The translations under genes were made by a program, and so were the position numbers. From Onchocerca volvulus (Eukaryota > Nematoda > Chromadorea > Rhabditida > Onchocercidae): DNA of 64,000 bases. The notes beneath the pieces were generated by a model, which was given only the letters and a program-made list of their open reading frames with translations, ran no database searches and was not told the origin of the DNA. The stretch spans positions 6,432,158 to 6,496,157 of the forward strand of contig HG738140.1 in NCBI GenBank assembly GCA_000499405.2, read 5' to 3'. Below are positions 54,401-60,309 of the stretch, one piece after another; positions within the stretch are counted from its first letter, which is position 1; every line of letters starts with the position of its first letter.

Positions 54401-56527
54401 AATATGATTAATTTGTAATTAATTTCAAAATTTAATAATAAAAATTTTTTAATCGACTTTACAGCATTTGGCAACAATGAAAATGTCAAATTCTCGATGT
54501 AGTGTTGCAAATTTATCGGTAAATCGGCCAAAAAATCGCCTGATCAATATGGTACCATACGACTCGTCACGTGTCATTTTACGTCCAATTCCAGGTGAAG
54601 AAGGTTCCGACTACATCAATGCTTCTTGGATTGATGGTTACAGGTATATTTCATCAACTATTACTTATTCTTTCTCATATAAGTGCTTCTTAGTATTTCA
54701 TTATTATGATATTCAGTTATTTAAAGTTCAGTAATGTTTAGATATCTTAATTCCTGTAATATTCAAATATTTTAATTACCATAATAGTCAAAAATCTCAA
54801 CTATTGTGATATTCAAATATCTTAATTATTTTGATATCCAGATATTTGAATTGCTGTAACATTCAAATTTTTTTTAATCCTAATTATTATAATATTAAAA
54901 TATTCAGACTACCATTTAGATATTTCAATTAATATTCGTAAAAATAAGCGTAAATTCAGGCAACGTTGTGCTTATATAGCAACTCAAGGACCGATACCTC
55001 ATACGGTAAACGATTTTTGGCGAATGATTTGGGAACATGAAAGTTCGATTATTGTTATGCTTGTTCGTGCAATGGAAACGTCTCGAGTTAGTTTTTATTT
55101 TCACAATCCATATATCTCTTTTTAATTAAAATACAAAATATAAAGTCGGAAATTAATGTGAAATTTTAAATTAATTTAAAAATTTTATCAATTTTTTTCG
55201 AAATAATTGCAATATTTGTTATCGTACTTGTTTTTCTTTCCTTTCTTTTGAACTTTGTTATATTTATAAAAATAATAAATATAAAAAATCATAATAATTT
55301 ATAAGTTAAAACGTTTCTGAATGTTAAAGTATCATAATGGTGATAATGATAATTAGTATTTTAATTTCTGATTATTATAGGAAAAATATTACGAATATTG
55401 GCCAACTGAATTGGGTGCACAGTTTGGATATTTGGTAGTTGAACCGATCGCAGAATATAATATGTCCCAATATGTATTACGTGAATTTAGGATTACAGAT
55501 ACAGAGGTATGGTACTGAAATTTTGCCTAAATTATCAAATCATCATTATTTATTTTTTCAAATTTTAAATTTCCACAATCTATCACTTTCTTTTACTTTA
55601 ATTTGTTAAATAAGATGAGGAAAGATGAGAAAATACTCATTATAGACTGTTGTATTAGTTAATTGTTTAATAATTTTGGACTATTTTTAATTTTGGATCT
55701 ATATATATTACAAATTGTACTAAGATTTCTATTAATTTGTTTTTTGTTTTTTTTTTAATTAATATTAATTATTTGGCTGCTTGTTGTAACTAAAATGAAT
55801 ATTCGTAAAATGTCAATTAAATTGAATGAAATTTTAGTCTGGTCAAACAAAAACACTGAGGCATTTCCAGTATGTTGAGTGGCCTGATCATTGTCCACCG
55901 AAATCTGCTGAACTTTTCATCGATTTCATCCATCAAGTATGTTGTTACAAAAAATTTTCATCTATAAAAGTTTCTCCAAAATTAATTAATTATTTATTTA
56001 TCATAATGATAATTTTTTTCGCTTCTTTTTAGTCCGATAAGTGGAGTTTTAATTGTTCAGTAAATGAAAATGGGGTCTTAATTGTCTAGAAAAAGATAAT
56101 CAAGTCTTAATTGTCTAGCAAAGATAAATTTATGTTATCAAAGAAATTTTTTTTTGTTTTTGTTTTTGCGTCCAATAAATAGACCCTTAAATGTTTAGCA
56201 AAAGACAAATTTATGTTATCGAAAGATTAATGTAGTTTTTAATTATGAAAAAATTGTTAGGTACATCGGACAAAAACGCAGTTCGGTGTCGATGGTCCAA
56301 TTACGGTACATTGCTCAACAGGTGCCGGACGTACTGGAGTTTTTATTGCGCTTAGTATAATTATTGATCGGATGAAATTAGAACACGTAGTTGACGTGTT
56401 CACGACAGTGAAATTGCTCCGAACCGAACGTCAAAATATGGTTCAAGATAAGGAGCAATATCACTTCTGTTATCAGGCTGCTCTTGAATTCCTAGCCACT
56501 TATGATAATCCATATCAGTTGTCTTAA
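15462..56527 (+). CDS. ptp-3: LAR-family receptor protein tyrosine phosphatase (whole gene, 27 traced exons)
   Basis: Type I membrane receptor of the LAR/PTP-3 class; in worms and flies this family acts at synapses and growth cones, with D2 docking liprin-alpha and D1 removing phosphate from tyrosine. Traced exons join in phase to a protein of about 1,465 residues: signal peptide (1-43), five FN3-type repeats (about 51-605), membrane-proximal region (about 605-755), one TM helix (about 757-782), a LAR-type juxtamembrane segment ending [12 protein letters not shown]1 (about 911-1,180) and D2 (about 1,210-1,465). D1 has [11 protein letters not shown] and [12 protein letters not shown]2 has KNRL, VEWPDHC and [11 protein letters not shown]. 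No Ig domains are encoded, which fits the short C. elegans PTP-3B type; a longer form may start upstream. The sum of traced exons requires one more 3n+2 exon between 47,107 and 48,941. Family call very secure; exact isoform set unknown. Confidence 0.96.
16905..17086 (+). CDS. ptp-3: Exon 2: FN3-1, first half
   Basis: Acceptor TTTTTCTAG, donor CAT|GTTAGT. Starts [20 protein letters not shown], then SWEKP and the IIGYYVYKD strand typical of a LAR FN3 repeat. Enters in phase 1, leaves in phase 0. Confidence 0.95.
17781..17904 (+). CDS. ptp-3: Exon 3: FN3-1, second half
   Basis: Acceptor GGTTTTCCAG, donor TTGC|GTAAGT. Encodes [20 protein letters not shown], the diagnostic L-x-P-x-T-x-Y-x-F-R-V FN3 strand. 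Phase 0 in, phase 1 out. Confidence 0.95.
18118..18203 (+). CDS. ptp-3: Exon 4: FN3-2, first part
   Basis: Acceptor TTTTTAG, donor AAA|GTTTGA. Encodes [16 protein letters not shown] and [10 protein letters not shown]. Phase 1 in, phase 0 out. Confidence 0.92.
18546..18663 (+). CDS. ptp-3: Exon 5: FN3-2, middle
   Basis: Acceptor AATTTCAG, donor TTAT|GTATGT. Encodes [12 protein letters not shown] and ENFVILDGL. Phase 0 in, phase 1 out. Confidence 0.92.
19317..19459 (+). CDS. ptp-3: Exon 6: end of FN3-2, start of FN3-3
   Basis: Acceptor AATTACAG, donor CAA|GTAAGT. Encodes [17 protein letters not shown] (the FN3 Y-x-I/V-x-A-A-x-N strand) and then [16 protein letters not shown], the start of the next repeat. 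Followed by a 5.7-kb intron. Confidence 0.93.
19460..25140 (+). other. ptp-3: 5.7-kb intron of the receptor gene
   Basis: Between the GTAAGT donor after exon 6 and ATTTCTTCAG before exon 7. Highly AT-rich, without a convincing exon. Contains the GACTGTATCC repeat cluster at 21,383-21,920. Short open frames here are isolated and compositionally like the intron. Confidence 0.85.
21383..21920. repeat. Degenerate GACTGTATCC repeat cluster in both orientations
   Basis: At least fifteen variants of GACTGTATCC(TTAATGAA) in about 540 bp. The first three (21,403, 21,436, 21,467) are in the opposite orientation, GGATACAGTCTCC; from about 21,540 onwards most read GGAGACTGTATCC, GACTGTATGG or ACCGTATCC. 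GGATACAGTCTCC at 21,436 and 21,467 is perfectly complementary to 21,617-21,629, so a large imperfect fold-back is possible. Confidence 0.8.
25141..25251 (+). CDS. ptp-3: Exon 7: FN3-3, first half
   Basis: Acceptor TTTCTTCAG, donor AAT|GTTAGT. Encodes [20 protein letters not shown], a canonical FN3 W-D-P-P..G-x-I-x-x-Y pattern. Phase 0 both ends. Confidence 0.94.
25794..25832 (+). CDS. ptp-3: Candidate 39-nt alternative micro-exon in FN3-3
   Basis: TTTTCATTGCAG is followed by 39 nt without stop and then GTAATA. Read in the phase required by both neighbours (0/0) it gives [13 protein letters not shown], which would be inserted between FIRN and VTNSRS. Introns on both sides (542 and 79 nt) are long enough. 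LAR-family receptors are known for mini-exons, but this one is predicted from signals only. Confidence 0.3.
25912..26041 (+). CDS. ptp-3: Exon 8: FN3-3, second half
   Basis: Acceptor TTTAATTTCAG, donor GGCA|AGTAAG/GCAA|GTAAGT (the phase-1 form ending at 26,041 is used). Encodes [20 protein letters not shown] and [16 protein letters not shown]. The leftover A joins CT at 44,758 to give Thr, across an 18.7-kb intron. Confidence 0.92.
27896..28205. repeat. Diverged tandem duplication, about 155 bp
   Basis: GAATATAATTTAGTTTCATA..GAAACAG..AGCTTTTCA near 27,896 recurs as GAATAAATTAGTTTCATG..GAAACAGCAAGCTTTTCA near 28,053. Both copies continue into ATACCAATATATACTACG-like ends. Confidence 0.7.
31236..31500. 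repeat. Three copies of a TGTTTAAATACACGTATCAC element
   Basis: Poly-T then TGTTTAGATACATGTATCAC (31,238), TGTTTAAATACACGTATCAC (about 31,390) and TGTTTAAATGCATGTATCAC (about 31,452), each followed by ..TTAGTT/TCAGTT. The poly-T heads make open frames look Phe-rich. Confidence 0.75.
34180..34775. repeat. Three dispersed copies of a GAAATATTCTACTATTGAAAAT element
   Basis: Copies near 34,180-34,260, 34,315-34,395 and 34,700-34,775 share ATTATTATGAATATTAACAA, then TTCTTGAAATATTCTACTAT, then TGAAAAT..TTTTAGTT. Confidence 0.65.
35828..36359 (+). CDS. ATG-initiated block with a duplicated C-W-W-C domain; alternative first exon or nested gene
   Basis: Begins at ATG 35,828 after an in-frame stop at 35,798 and a CAA/CGA-rich leader; runs 177 codons plus one base to AATA|GTAAGT. 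No signal peptide; N-terminus is basic ([10 protein letters not shown]) then acidic. Two copies of a 45-residue unit, residues 40-84 and 127-171, keep identical spacing: Cys, L-A-x-Q at +11 to +14, Trp at +19, Ala-Trp at +32/+33, an aromatic pair at +39/+40, and Ile-Cys at +43/+44. I do not recognise the domain. The phase-1 end fits the acceptors at 41,131 (giving Ile) and 44,758 (giving Thr), so it could prime a signal-less form of the receptor or belong to a nested gene. Codon use and composition differ clearly from the intron. Confidence 0.6.
36440..36790. repeat. Three diverged copies of a GTTGACAAA..AAATTATTG element
   Basis: Copies near 36,445, 36,625 and 36,718 share a TTGTTNTTGACAN core followed by GAAATTATTG and GAATACGAATTATTG-like segments. 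Non-coding. Confidence 0.5.
38848..39050. repeat. Tandem duplication, about 100 bp
   Basis: ATCACTAATTAATTATCATT..TATTAGTACGAAA..TTGTTAATTTGCTTCAAC..TTTTCGTCTGCAAT is followed by a diverged second copy with ATCACCAATCACTTATCATT..GATTAGTACTAAA..TTGTTAATTTATTCCAAC..TTTTCGTCTATAAT. Confidence 0.7.
39350..39628 (-). CDS. Isolated minus-strand ORF, 92 codons (doubtful)
   Basis: ATG at 39,628 reads [15 protein letters not shown] and ends with stop at 39,350. Its composition is a little more mixed than the surrounding intron (Trp, Arg, Gly present), with no homopolymer driving it. No partner exons or family recognised; it may be chance or an old fragment. Confidence 0.15.
   Translation of the reverse strand: MDDDWKTLIDKTRHFIHFIEIRESYTLGNIKHFLGKIKTNRRNNRGEIKRKNVKIKISDWIEIRNCSLDWNTFKWDFNYLLLIYRSLPIEKS
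40456..40480. repeat. (CT)n microsatellite
   Basis: CTCTCTCTCTCTCTCTCTTTC run in a pyrimidine tract. Confidence 0.8.
40514..40550. repeat. 37-nt poly-A run
   Basis: Uninterrupted A run, the longest homopolymer I noticed. It lies 30 bases upstream of the Arg-rich ORF. Length is likely to be unreliable in any assembly. Confidence 0.9.
40581..40751 (+). CDS. Arg-rich 56-codon ORF in the receptor intron
   Basis: ATG at 40,581 to TAA at 40,749-40,751. Starts [20 protein letters not shown], continues with [18 protein letters not shown] and ends in a Ser-rich tail. CGT/CGA/ACG codons give it a GC content far above the flanking DNA, which is why it stands out. Either a complete small basic protein, or a first exon spliced through a GC donor, CAG|GCATGT at 40,743/40,744, which leaves phase 1 and would fit the acceptors at 41,131 and 44,758; the ordinary donor CAT|GTAATC would leave phase 2 and does not fit. 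Function unknown. Confidence 0.4.
   Translation: MIMRQSLLLENTRRRRRRQMRTRTNAAGRLKEQRVRKLRVQHLLKESSSSLSSAGM
40941..40968 (+). promoter_or_regulatory. ptp-3: Zero-length splice site (recursive-splicing motif)
   Basis: CTAATTTCCAATTTTTTTTTAG is followed directly by GTAAGT at 40,963, that is a polypyrimidine tract and acceptor AG fused to a consensus donor. This is the form of ratcheting points known in long Drosophila introns. It lies in the gene's longest intron. Confidence 0.45.
41131..41637 (+). CDS. 507-nt phase-1/phase-1 cassette-like exon
   Basis: Acceptor TTGTATTTTAG, then an open frame reading [20 protein letters not shown], to donor AATG|GTAAGC. The 169 codons encode an Asn/Ser/Thr-rich, unstructured-looking segment with several N-glycosylation sequons (NYS, NAT, NYT, NCT, NTT) and a less biased core [20 protein letters not shown]. 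Because it enters and leaves in phase 1, it can be inserted between FN3-3 and FN3-4 without changing frame, or follow the 35,828 or 40,581 blocks. There is no credible in-frame ATG at its start, so it should be internal. No family recognised. Confidence 0.5.
42391..42427. repeat. (CT)n microsatellite
   Basis: Long CT dinucleotide run, TCTCTCTCTCTCTCTCTCTC, in a pyrimidine-rich patch. Confidence 0.85.
42896..43003. repeat. Direct repeat AGAGATTTCCGGTA
   Basis: AGAGATTTCCGGTATGACAT near 42,900 and AGAGATTTCCGGTAGAGCAT near 42,980 flank a GC-richer stretch with CCGGAAA and CCGGCAAA. Overlapping frames on both strands are not convincing as coding. Confidence 0.6.
44175..44274 (+). CDS. Short ATG block 480 bases upstream of FN3-4; possible alternative first exon
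   Basis: ATG at 44,175 preceded by an in-frame stop (44,163-44,165) with no acceptor between. Reads [20 protein letters not shown], then [11 protein letters not shown], and ends AATG|GTAAAC in phase 1, so it would splice in frame to 44,758 with Ala at the joint. It has no signal peptide. Small size leaves a substantial chance of coincidence. Confidence 0.3.
44758..45014 (+). CDS. ptp-3: Exon 9: FN3-4
   Basis: Acceptor TCACTTTAG, donor AAT|GTTAGT. A whole FN3 repeat in one exon: [51 protein letters not shown]. Phase 1 in, phase 0 out. Confidence 0.95.
45364..45617 (+). CDS. ptp-3: Exon 10: FN3-5, first part
   Basis: Acceptor TTTTTACAG, donor TATTT|GTAAGT. Encodes [38 protein letters not shown] and a loop ending GHQREYL. 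Leaves in phase 2. Confidence 0.93.
46519..46596. repeat. Perfect 28-bp intronic inverted repeat
   Basis: 46,519-46,546 is perfectly complementary to 46,569-46,596 (core ATTATCCTCATTTACTTCAA), separated by a 22-nt AT-rich loop whose ends can pair further. It lies in the intron between exons 10 and 11 and would form a very stable hairpin in either transcript strand. Confidence 0.9.
46851..47106 (+). CDS. ptp-3: Exon 11: FN3-5 end and following membrane-proximal repeat
   Basis: Acceptor AATTATTCAG, donor CAA|GTAATT. Encodes [33 protein letters not shown] and [18 protein letters not shown], matching the LAR region where the ectodomain approaches the membrane. Phase 2 in, phase 0 out. Confidence 0.94.
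47272..47391. repeat. 24-bp minisatellite, five copies
   Basis: TAATTCACACGTTTTACATT-type units begin exactly at 47,272, 47,296, 47,320, 47,344 and 47,368. Intronic, non-coding. Confidence 0.9.
48218..48313 (+). CDS. ptp-3: Candidate for the missing membrane-proximal exon (unresolved)
   Basis: The flanking exons require an extra exon of 3n+2 bases. This stretch reads [27 protein letters not shown], like the acidic/basic EELL..RLQRR region of LAR. Its acceptor (ACTTCAAAG) is poor and its donor (AAT|GTTTAT) leaves phase 0. A 23-nt follow-on at 48,437-48,459 (acceptor TTTTAAG, donor GA|GTGATT, reading IRLDFQT) would restore phase 2. Continuation to AAAAAA|GTAAAT at 48,378 would also restore phase but through a poly-Phe stretch. 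Confidence 0.25.
48942..49059 (+). CDS. ptp-3: Exon 12 (after the missing one): membrane-proximal region
   Basis: Acceptor TGTTATCACAG, donor CGG|GTAAAT. Encodes [20 protein letters not shown] and [12 protein letters not shown], the LAR PYIAA..GD segment. Phase 2 in, phase 0 out. Confidence 0.92.
49395..49499 (+). CDS. ptp-3: Exon 13: membrane-proximal FN3-like strand
   Basis: Acceptor TTATTCCAG, donor CCA|GTAAAT. Encodes [20 protein letters not shown], the counterpart of the LAR Y-x-G-F-x-N-x-x-L..Y-R-x-x-x-x-A segment. Phase 0 both ends. Confidence 0.94.
49730..49914 (+). CDS. ptp-3: Exon 14: stalk and transmembrane helix
   Basis: Acceptor AATTTTCAG, donor TTTG|GTAAGG. Encodes a Ser-rich stalk and then [20 protein letters not shown], the single TM segment, ending VIW. 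Leaves in phase 2; the Trp codon is completed in the next exon. Confidence 0.96.
50831..50990 (+). CDS. ptp-3: Exon 15: cytoplasmic juxtamembrane, stop-transfer
   Basis: Acceptor TTTTTTTCAG, donor CAG|GTAAAT. Begins [12 protein letters not shown], positively charged just inside the membrane, and ends [13 protein letters not shown]. Confidence 0.94.
51185..51415 (+). CDS. ptp-3: Exon 16: juxtamembrane, LAR wedge approach
   Basis: Acceptor TTTTTCAG, donor CAG|GTTAAT. A Met/Ser/Gly-rich variable part is followed by [19 protein letters not shown], the conserved LAR motif just before D1. Phase 0 both ends. Confidence 0.94.
51913..52098 (+). CDS. ptp-3: Exon 17: D1, N-terminal part with KNRY loop
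   Basis: Acceptor ATATTTGCAG, donor AAG|GTATGT. Encodes [14 protein letters not shown], then [19 protein letters not shown] and [15 protein letters not shown]. The Tyr of KNRY (substrate phosphotyrosine stacking) is present. Confidence 0.97.
52405..52584 (+). CDS. ptp-3: Exon 18: D1, central part
   Basis: Acceptor TTTTTTTAG, donor CAG|GTAAAA. Encodes [20 protein letters not shown], then [29 protein letters not shown]. Phase 0 both ends. Confidence 0.97.
53077..53294 (+). CDS. ptp-3: Exon 19: D1, WPD loop and catalytic His
   Basis: Acceptor GAAATTCTAG, donor TGCAG|GTTAGA. Encodes [27 protein letters not shown] with general-acid Asp, and ISHC; the signature motif is split by the following intron after the Cys codon. 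Phase 2 out. Confidence 0.97.
53554..53683 (+). CDS. ptp-3: Exon 20: D1, rest of P-loop and Q-loop start
   Basis: Acceptor AACATTGCAG, donor CAG|GTCAAT. Completes [12 protein letters not shown], then [10 protein letters not shown] and [12 protein letters not shown]-loop Cys and Arg are intact, so D1 should be active. Confidence 0.97.
53895..54050 (+). CDS. ptp-3: Exon 21: D1 C-terminus and D1-D2 linker
   Basis: Acceptor GTTTTTAG, donor CGG|GTATTT. Encodes [20 protein letters not shown] (Q-loop Gln present) and a linker ending SAMELEFR. Confidence 0.96.
54465..54643 (+). CDS. ptp-3: Exon 22: D2, N-terminal part with KNRL
   Basis: Acceptor GACTTTACAG, donor TACAG|GTATAT. Encodes [19 protein letters not shown] and [13 protein letters not shown]. 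The phosphotyrosine-loop Tyr is replaced by Leu, as in other LAR D2 domains. Phase 2 out. Confidence 0.96.
54700..54935. repeat. About 30-bp intronic tandem repeat
   Basis: Six to seven diverged copies of CTGTAATATTCAAATATCTTAATTA-like units in the intron between exons 22 and 23. Confidence 0.75.
54960..55086 (+). CDS. ptp-3: Exon 23: D2, central part
   Basis: Acceptor TAAATTCAG, donor CGA|GTTAGT. Encodes [20 protein letters not shown] and [20 protein letters not shown]. Phase 2 in, 0 out. Confidence 0.96.
55381..55506 (+). CDS. ptp-3: Exon 24: D2
   Basis: Acceptor ATTATTATAG, donor GAG|GTATGG. Encodes [40 protein letters not shown]. Phase 0 both ends. Confidence 0.96.
55838..55936 (+). CDS. 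ptp-3: Exon 25: D2, WPD-type loop
   Basis: Acceptor GAAATTTTAG, donor CAA|GTATGT. Encodes [20 protein letters not shown] and [10 protein letters not shown]. The loop is WPD rather than the WPE found in vertebrate LAR D2. Confidence 0.96.
56045..56230. repeat. 29-bp intronic tandem repeat
   Basis: TTAATTGTCTAG-type units begin at about 56,050, 56,079 and 56,108 (29-base steps), then a direct repeat of AAATTTATGTTATC. Confidence 0.8.
56261..56527 (+). CDS. ptp-3: Exon 26: D2 P-loop to stop codon
   Basis: Acceptor AAAATTGTTAG. Encodes [38 protein letters not shown] and a C-terminus [15 protein letters not shown], then TAA at 56,525. D2 P-loop is CSTGAGR, with Cys and Arg kept. Confidence 0.97.
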   Translation, partial: VHRTKTQFGVDGPITVHCSTGAGRTGVFIALSIIIDRMKLEHVVDVFTTVKLLRTERQNMVQDKEQYHFCYQAALEFLATYDNPYQLS

Positions 56528-56986
56528 AGACAAGATGATAACTTTCGTTTACTCGTTTATTTTTGTTTATTCTTACTTAAAAATTCGCTTTCCTAAAAAT
56601 GAAAGTATTGCTTTATTTTTTTTCAATGAAAATTATAGTGTGTTTTATATTTCTATTCATTTCCATTTATTTATTTCCTTTTTTCTTTTTCTTTTTTTTT
56701 TTTTTATTTCTCAAATTTGATACGGGTATCTTATCGGTTTTTGTGCTATTTTGAAAAGAAACAACTTGAAAAGTAGCCTTTGATGTATGTTATTATATTA
56801 CAAAAATGTTGTTAACTGTTGTCACTGTTATTATAAATTAATTAATCTTTAGTTGAAAATAATACTAAAGAAGTTGCTTATTCTTCAAAGGACTAAGAGT
56901 ATCGAAAAAAAAGTTTATCACTGAAAAGATTGATCTAGAATCTTTAGCTAAAATTTAACATCACGCAATCATTGATACAATCTGGT

Positions 56987-56992
56987 AATAAA
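56987..56992 (+). promoter_or_regulatory. ptp-3: Likely poly(A) signal of the receptor gene
   Basis: AATAAA about 460 bases after the stop codon, the first clear one downstream. Confidence 0.5.
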
Positions 56993-58981
56993 TCCAAATA
57001 ATTTTTTTTATAAATCGATTATTGCTCTTTATTTAAAGAATTAGTTAAAATATTGAAATTTTTAATGATTTTCACCTTTTATTTCTATTTCAAAGTAATT
57101 TGTTCTAATTTTATCATGGTAAATACAAAATTTTCTTATTTTTCTCACAAATTCTCTTCAAAACTTTTTCGTTTTTTCTGAATTTTGGGAAAAAGTTTTC
57201 GCATAAACGTTTGTCATATTTTTGAAAAAAAGCAAAATTTTAATCAAGAATTGTTTAATCGTTTGAAATTTAAGTTTTATTAATTTAATGCAATTCAAAT
57301 TTACGTCATTTTCTTATTAATTATTTTAATAATTCCTTTTTTTCATTCTTTTTCATTCGCTCTATCTCTCATTTGCCCTCTCTGTATCTACACTGCCTCT
57401 TTATTTTTTGATTAATTGTTACATATATAACATAATTATTAATCGTTAAAAAGATGTCTCACCAAAGATGATTTTGGATGACAAAAGCGGAAAAGCGGTT
57501 CTATTATTCCGTCTAACATCTAATTTGAATCATAAATTTGAAGTTATATTATTGGAAATTATCCATTTCTAAGACAAAATATATTTAACAAATTATCAAT
57601 GATTTATCAGTTGCATTATACAAAAATTTGTTATCGGTGATAAAGTGATAAATAAATCATTAGATTCGAATAAAAGTGAAACAGATCATTATCCTAATTA
57701 TTTTAAAGCAAATCTTTATCGTTCCATCTTTCTTCTCCAATTTTTCTTAATTCCTTAATTAATTGATTCTTAGATTTGAAAAATATGAAATAAAAACATA
57801 TAAGTATGCATATTTCATTAGCCAAAATAATTTTGTTACATTTTAAAATATAATTTAATCATGAATTCAAAGAGGTTTACATCCATTGCGACATTTCTTT
57901 ACTTTAGATCGCAAAACTTCTTGAAATTGAAAAATTTAAAACTTTAATTATAGATTTAGGTATTTAAAATGAGGCAGCAATTTAAAAGCCGTCAATGATT
58001 AATATATATTTGTTTAAAATTATATATTTTATTATATATATCTGAAATTAAATTTCACTGCATTCATCATCGAATTCATATTTGTTATCGTTATCATCTT
58101 TATATTCCAAATTACATATTTATTGGAAGCAAAAAAAAACTTATCAATAATCAAAATTTATTCAAATATATATCTTGGAATAAATGAGAATATGATAACT
58201 GAATAAGTGATAGTAACAAAAAAATAAATTAATAAATTGAAAAAAAGTAAACAGATACTGTGAGTGAATAAAAGAGAAAGAATTTTACACGTAAATTTCA
58301 AATTAAATAAACAAATAAATAATAGCAATTAAACAAATGATTGGATAATTAGATGAACAAATCAAAGTATACGAATAAAAAGCATGATTCTAGAAATATT
58401 CATTTTCAATATTACATAAAGTTCAATATTACTGGACAAAATAAACAAGAAATTAAATATTCCAACAAAAAAAAAACAAAATTTGCATATTAAATTAAAA
58501 TTTACTTGTGGCTTTCGAAAATTTAAAAATTGGAAAAAATTGGTATAAAATAAATTTAGATAATGAATTCGAAAATTAAAATTACTTGTGTGAAATAAGA
58601 TAGTTGAAAATTTACAATTAGCTGAATGTTAAATAAAAAAATTATAAACTTAAATTTCAATCGGAAAAATTATTTTTGCCACTATAAAATTTTAGCATAA
58701 TTTGAATTGAAATTTAAAATCTCACATTTAAATGAAGAAATTATTATATTGAATTTTCAACATTGTTATGATAATCTAACCTAATTTGCATATTTGAAAA
58801 TGTTCTATAAATTAGCTTATCATACATTATCATGTCATTTTGTACCAATTTTTTCTACCAATCCTATTCATTCCTTTGACCTTTCTGCGCCTTAATTTTA
58901 CTCATTCATTTGTTTCAAACTTTGGAGAGAGCAAACGACGACCTTTCATAAAAAGAAGGTCAAAAGAGGAAAATTAGTTTG
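56993..58981. other. Intergenic, AT-rich
   Basis: Between the receptor's poly(A) signal and the Arg/Ser-rich gene. No supported exon on either strand. A minus-strand stretch near 58,045-58,115 reads as an acidic tail before a stop but has no acceptor. Confidence 0.7.
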
Positions 58982-59440
58982 ATGCCGTGCCATTTTGCGT
59001 CGCGATGGGCACGATTGCGATCACAATTACGATCACGAAGCGGTCGAAGTCGATCGCGAAGTAGTAGTGGTAGTAGTAGACGAAGACGTTATAAGCGATC
59101 TGTTTCACGGTCACTTGTACGAAAACGTGGACGTAGTCGTCGGCCTATTTCGCTGGGTACACTATACGGATTGTATCGAATAGCAGAAGTTAGAAGAATG
59201 CGATCAAGCCCAAGTAGATCACGCAAGTCTCGCTTACGTAGTCGTCGTCGTTCATATCCACGGCTCCGTGGTCTTCGTCGATCATATTCACGGCTCGGTA
59301 AACGTCGTCGTTCATATTCACGGCTCGGTAGACGTCGTCGTTCATATTCGCGATTACGTTCTCCTTATCGGTATCGTCGTCTTCGTCAATCGCGCCCTCG
59401 TCGTCGTCGTTCAACACTTCGACAACGACGACGTCGTTAG
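58982..59440 (+). CDS. Arg/Ser-rich protamine-like basic protein, intronless
   Basis: ATG at 58,982, stop TAG ending 59,440; 152 residues. Starts MPCHFASRWARLRSQLRSRS; more than a third Arg, with RS/SR dipeptides, and a middle ISLGTLYGLYRIAEVRRM that is less biased. Residues about 87-130 are a tandem repeat RRRSYSRLG(K/R) encoded by a 30-bp DNA repeat. No RRM or kinase domain, so it is not a classical SR splicing factor; composition, size and lack of introns suggest a sperm nuclear basic (protamine-like) protein, as C. elegans has in its SPCH proteins. This is inference from composition. GC content is far above the surroundings. Other frames open here are shadows of the Arg codons. Confidence 0.75.
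   Translation: MPCHFASRWARLRSQLRSRSGRSRSRSSSGSSRRRRYKRSVSRSLVRKRGRSRRPISLGTLYGLYRIAEVRRMRSSPSRSRKSRLRSRRRSYPRLRGLRRSYSRLGKRRRSYSRLGRRRRSYSRLRSPYRYRRLRQSRPRRRRSTLRQRRRR
59241..59360 (+). repeat. In-frame 30-bp tandem repeat
   Basis: (T/A)TCATATTCACGGCTCGGTA-type units begin at 59,251, 59,281, 59,311 and 59,341, exactly 30 bases apart, each coding ten residues. Confidence 0.92.
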
Positions 59441-59473
59441 ACGTCACCGATCGGTTGGATTATGTGACGCTAA

Positions 59474-59479
59474 AATAAA
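59474..59479 (+). promoter_or_regulatory. Poly(A) signal for the Arg/Ser-rich gene
   Basis: AATAAA 34 bases after the stop; a second AATAAA is at 59,698-59,703. Confidence 0.55.
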
Positions 59480-60309
59480 CCTAATTCACAAGGTTATAAA
59501 AGATCAAATGAATATTCTCAATTTTTCACAATTATTATCAGTCATTGCATATAAATATCGATTTTCTAACTGGTTAAAGTTTCCTAATTTTTTGATATCA
59601 ACAATATTCTTCGCCATTCTGCTGCTACTAATTATCTGAAATGATAAGGAATTGTTGTAACAGCTTTCCATGTTTATATATTCGTATTAAAAATCATAAT
59701 AAACGATTATCCTGTAAGAGAAAACTAAATTTTTCGTAAATTTAAATTCTCCAATATTTCGCATTTTTTCATTCATCTTTTTCACATACTACTTCCTTTT
59801 TTGATTCATGCATTTATCATATCAATGATATGAAGAAATATAATCTTAATTAATCAATTTGTTAATTGATTCCTCTAATAATTTTGATAATTGAATAAAC
59901 TTTCAGACTAACACGATATAAGAAGAAAATCAGCCAATATATGAAAATAAATAAAAGAAAAATGAAAAAAATTGACGGAAAATTAATTTTCAAAAATAAA
60001 AGAAATTAACATTTTGCTGGATATAATTCTGTAAACAATGAATTTAAACAAAAAAAAAAAAAGAACACGATAACTATTGAATAATAAAAATATGTAATTG
60101 AATGGAATAAATAATTTGAATAAAATCAGTTGTTGTCATTTCATTATAATATTTCATTATTCTATTTCATTGTAATTGAGGAAATTTTTGCAAAATTAAA
60201 AGTTCTATTAATTTGATTTCGTAATATTATTGGGAGATATGATAACGAGGATAGTTTTTGATTATTATGATAACTGCAGAATTAAATCGAATACTTCTAA
60301 GCTTAATTT

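Noticed and set aside
58045..58115. Minus-strand acidic 20-residue tail before a stop
   Set aside because: No acceptor AG upstream in frame and a stop close by; too short to support.
59190..59639. Asp/Val-rich frames on both strands over the Arg/Ser-rich gene
   Set aside because: Shadow frames of CGT/CGA codons and the 30-bp repeat.
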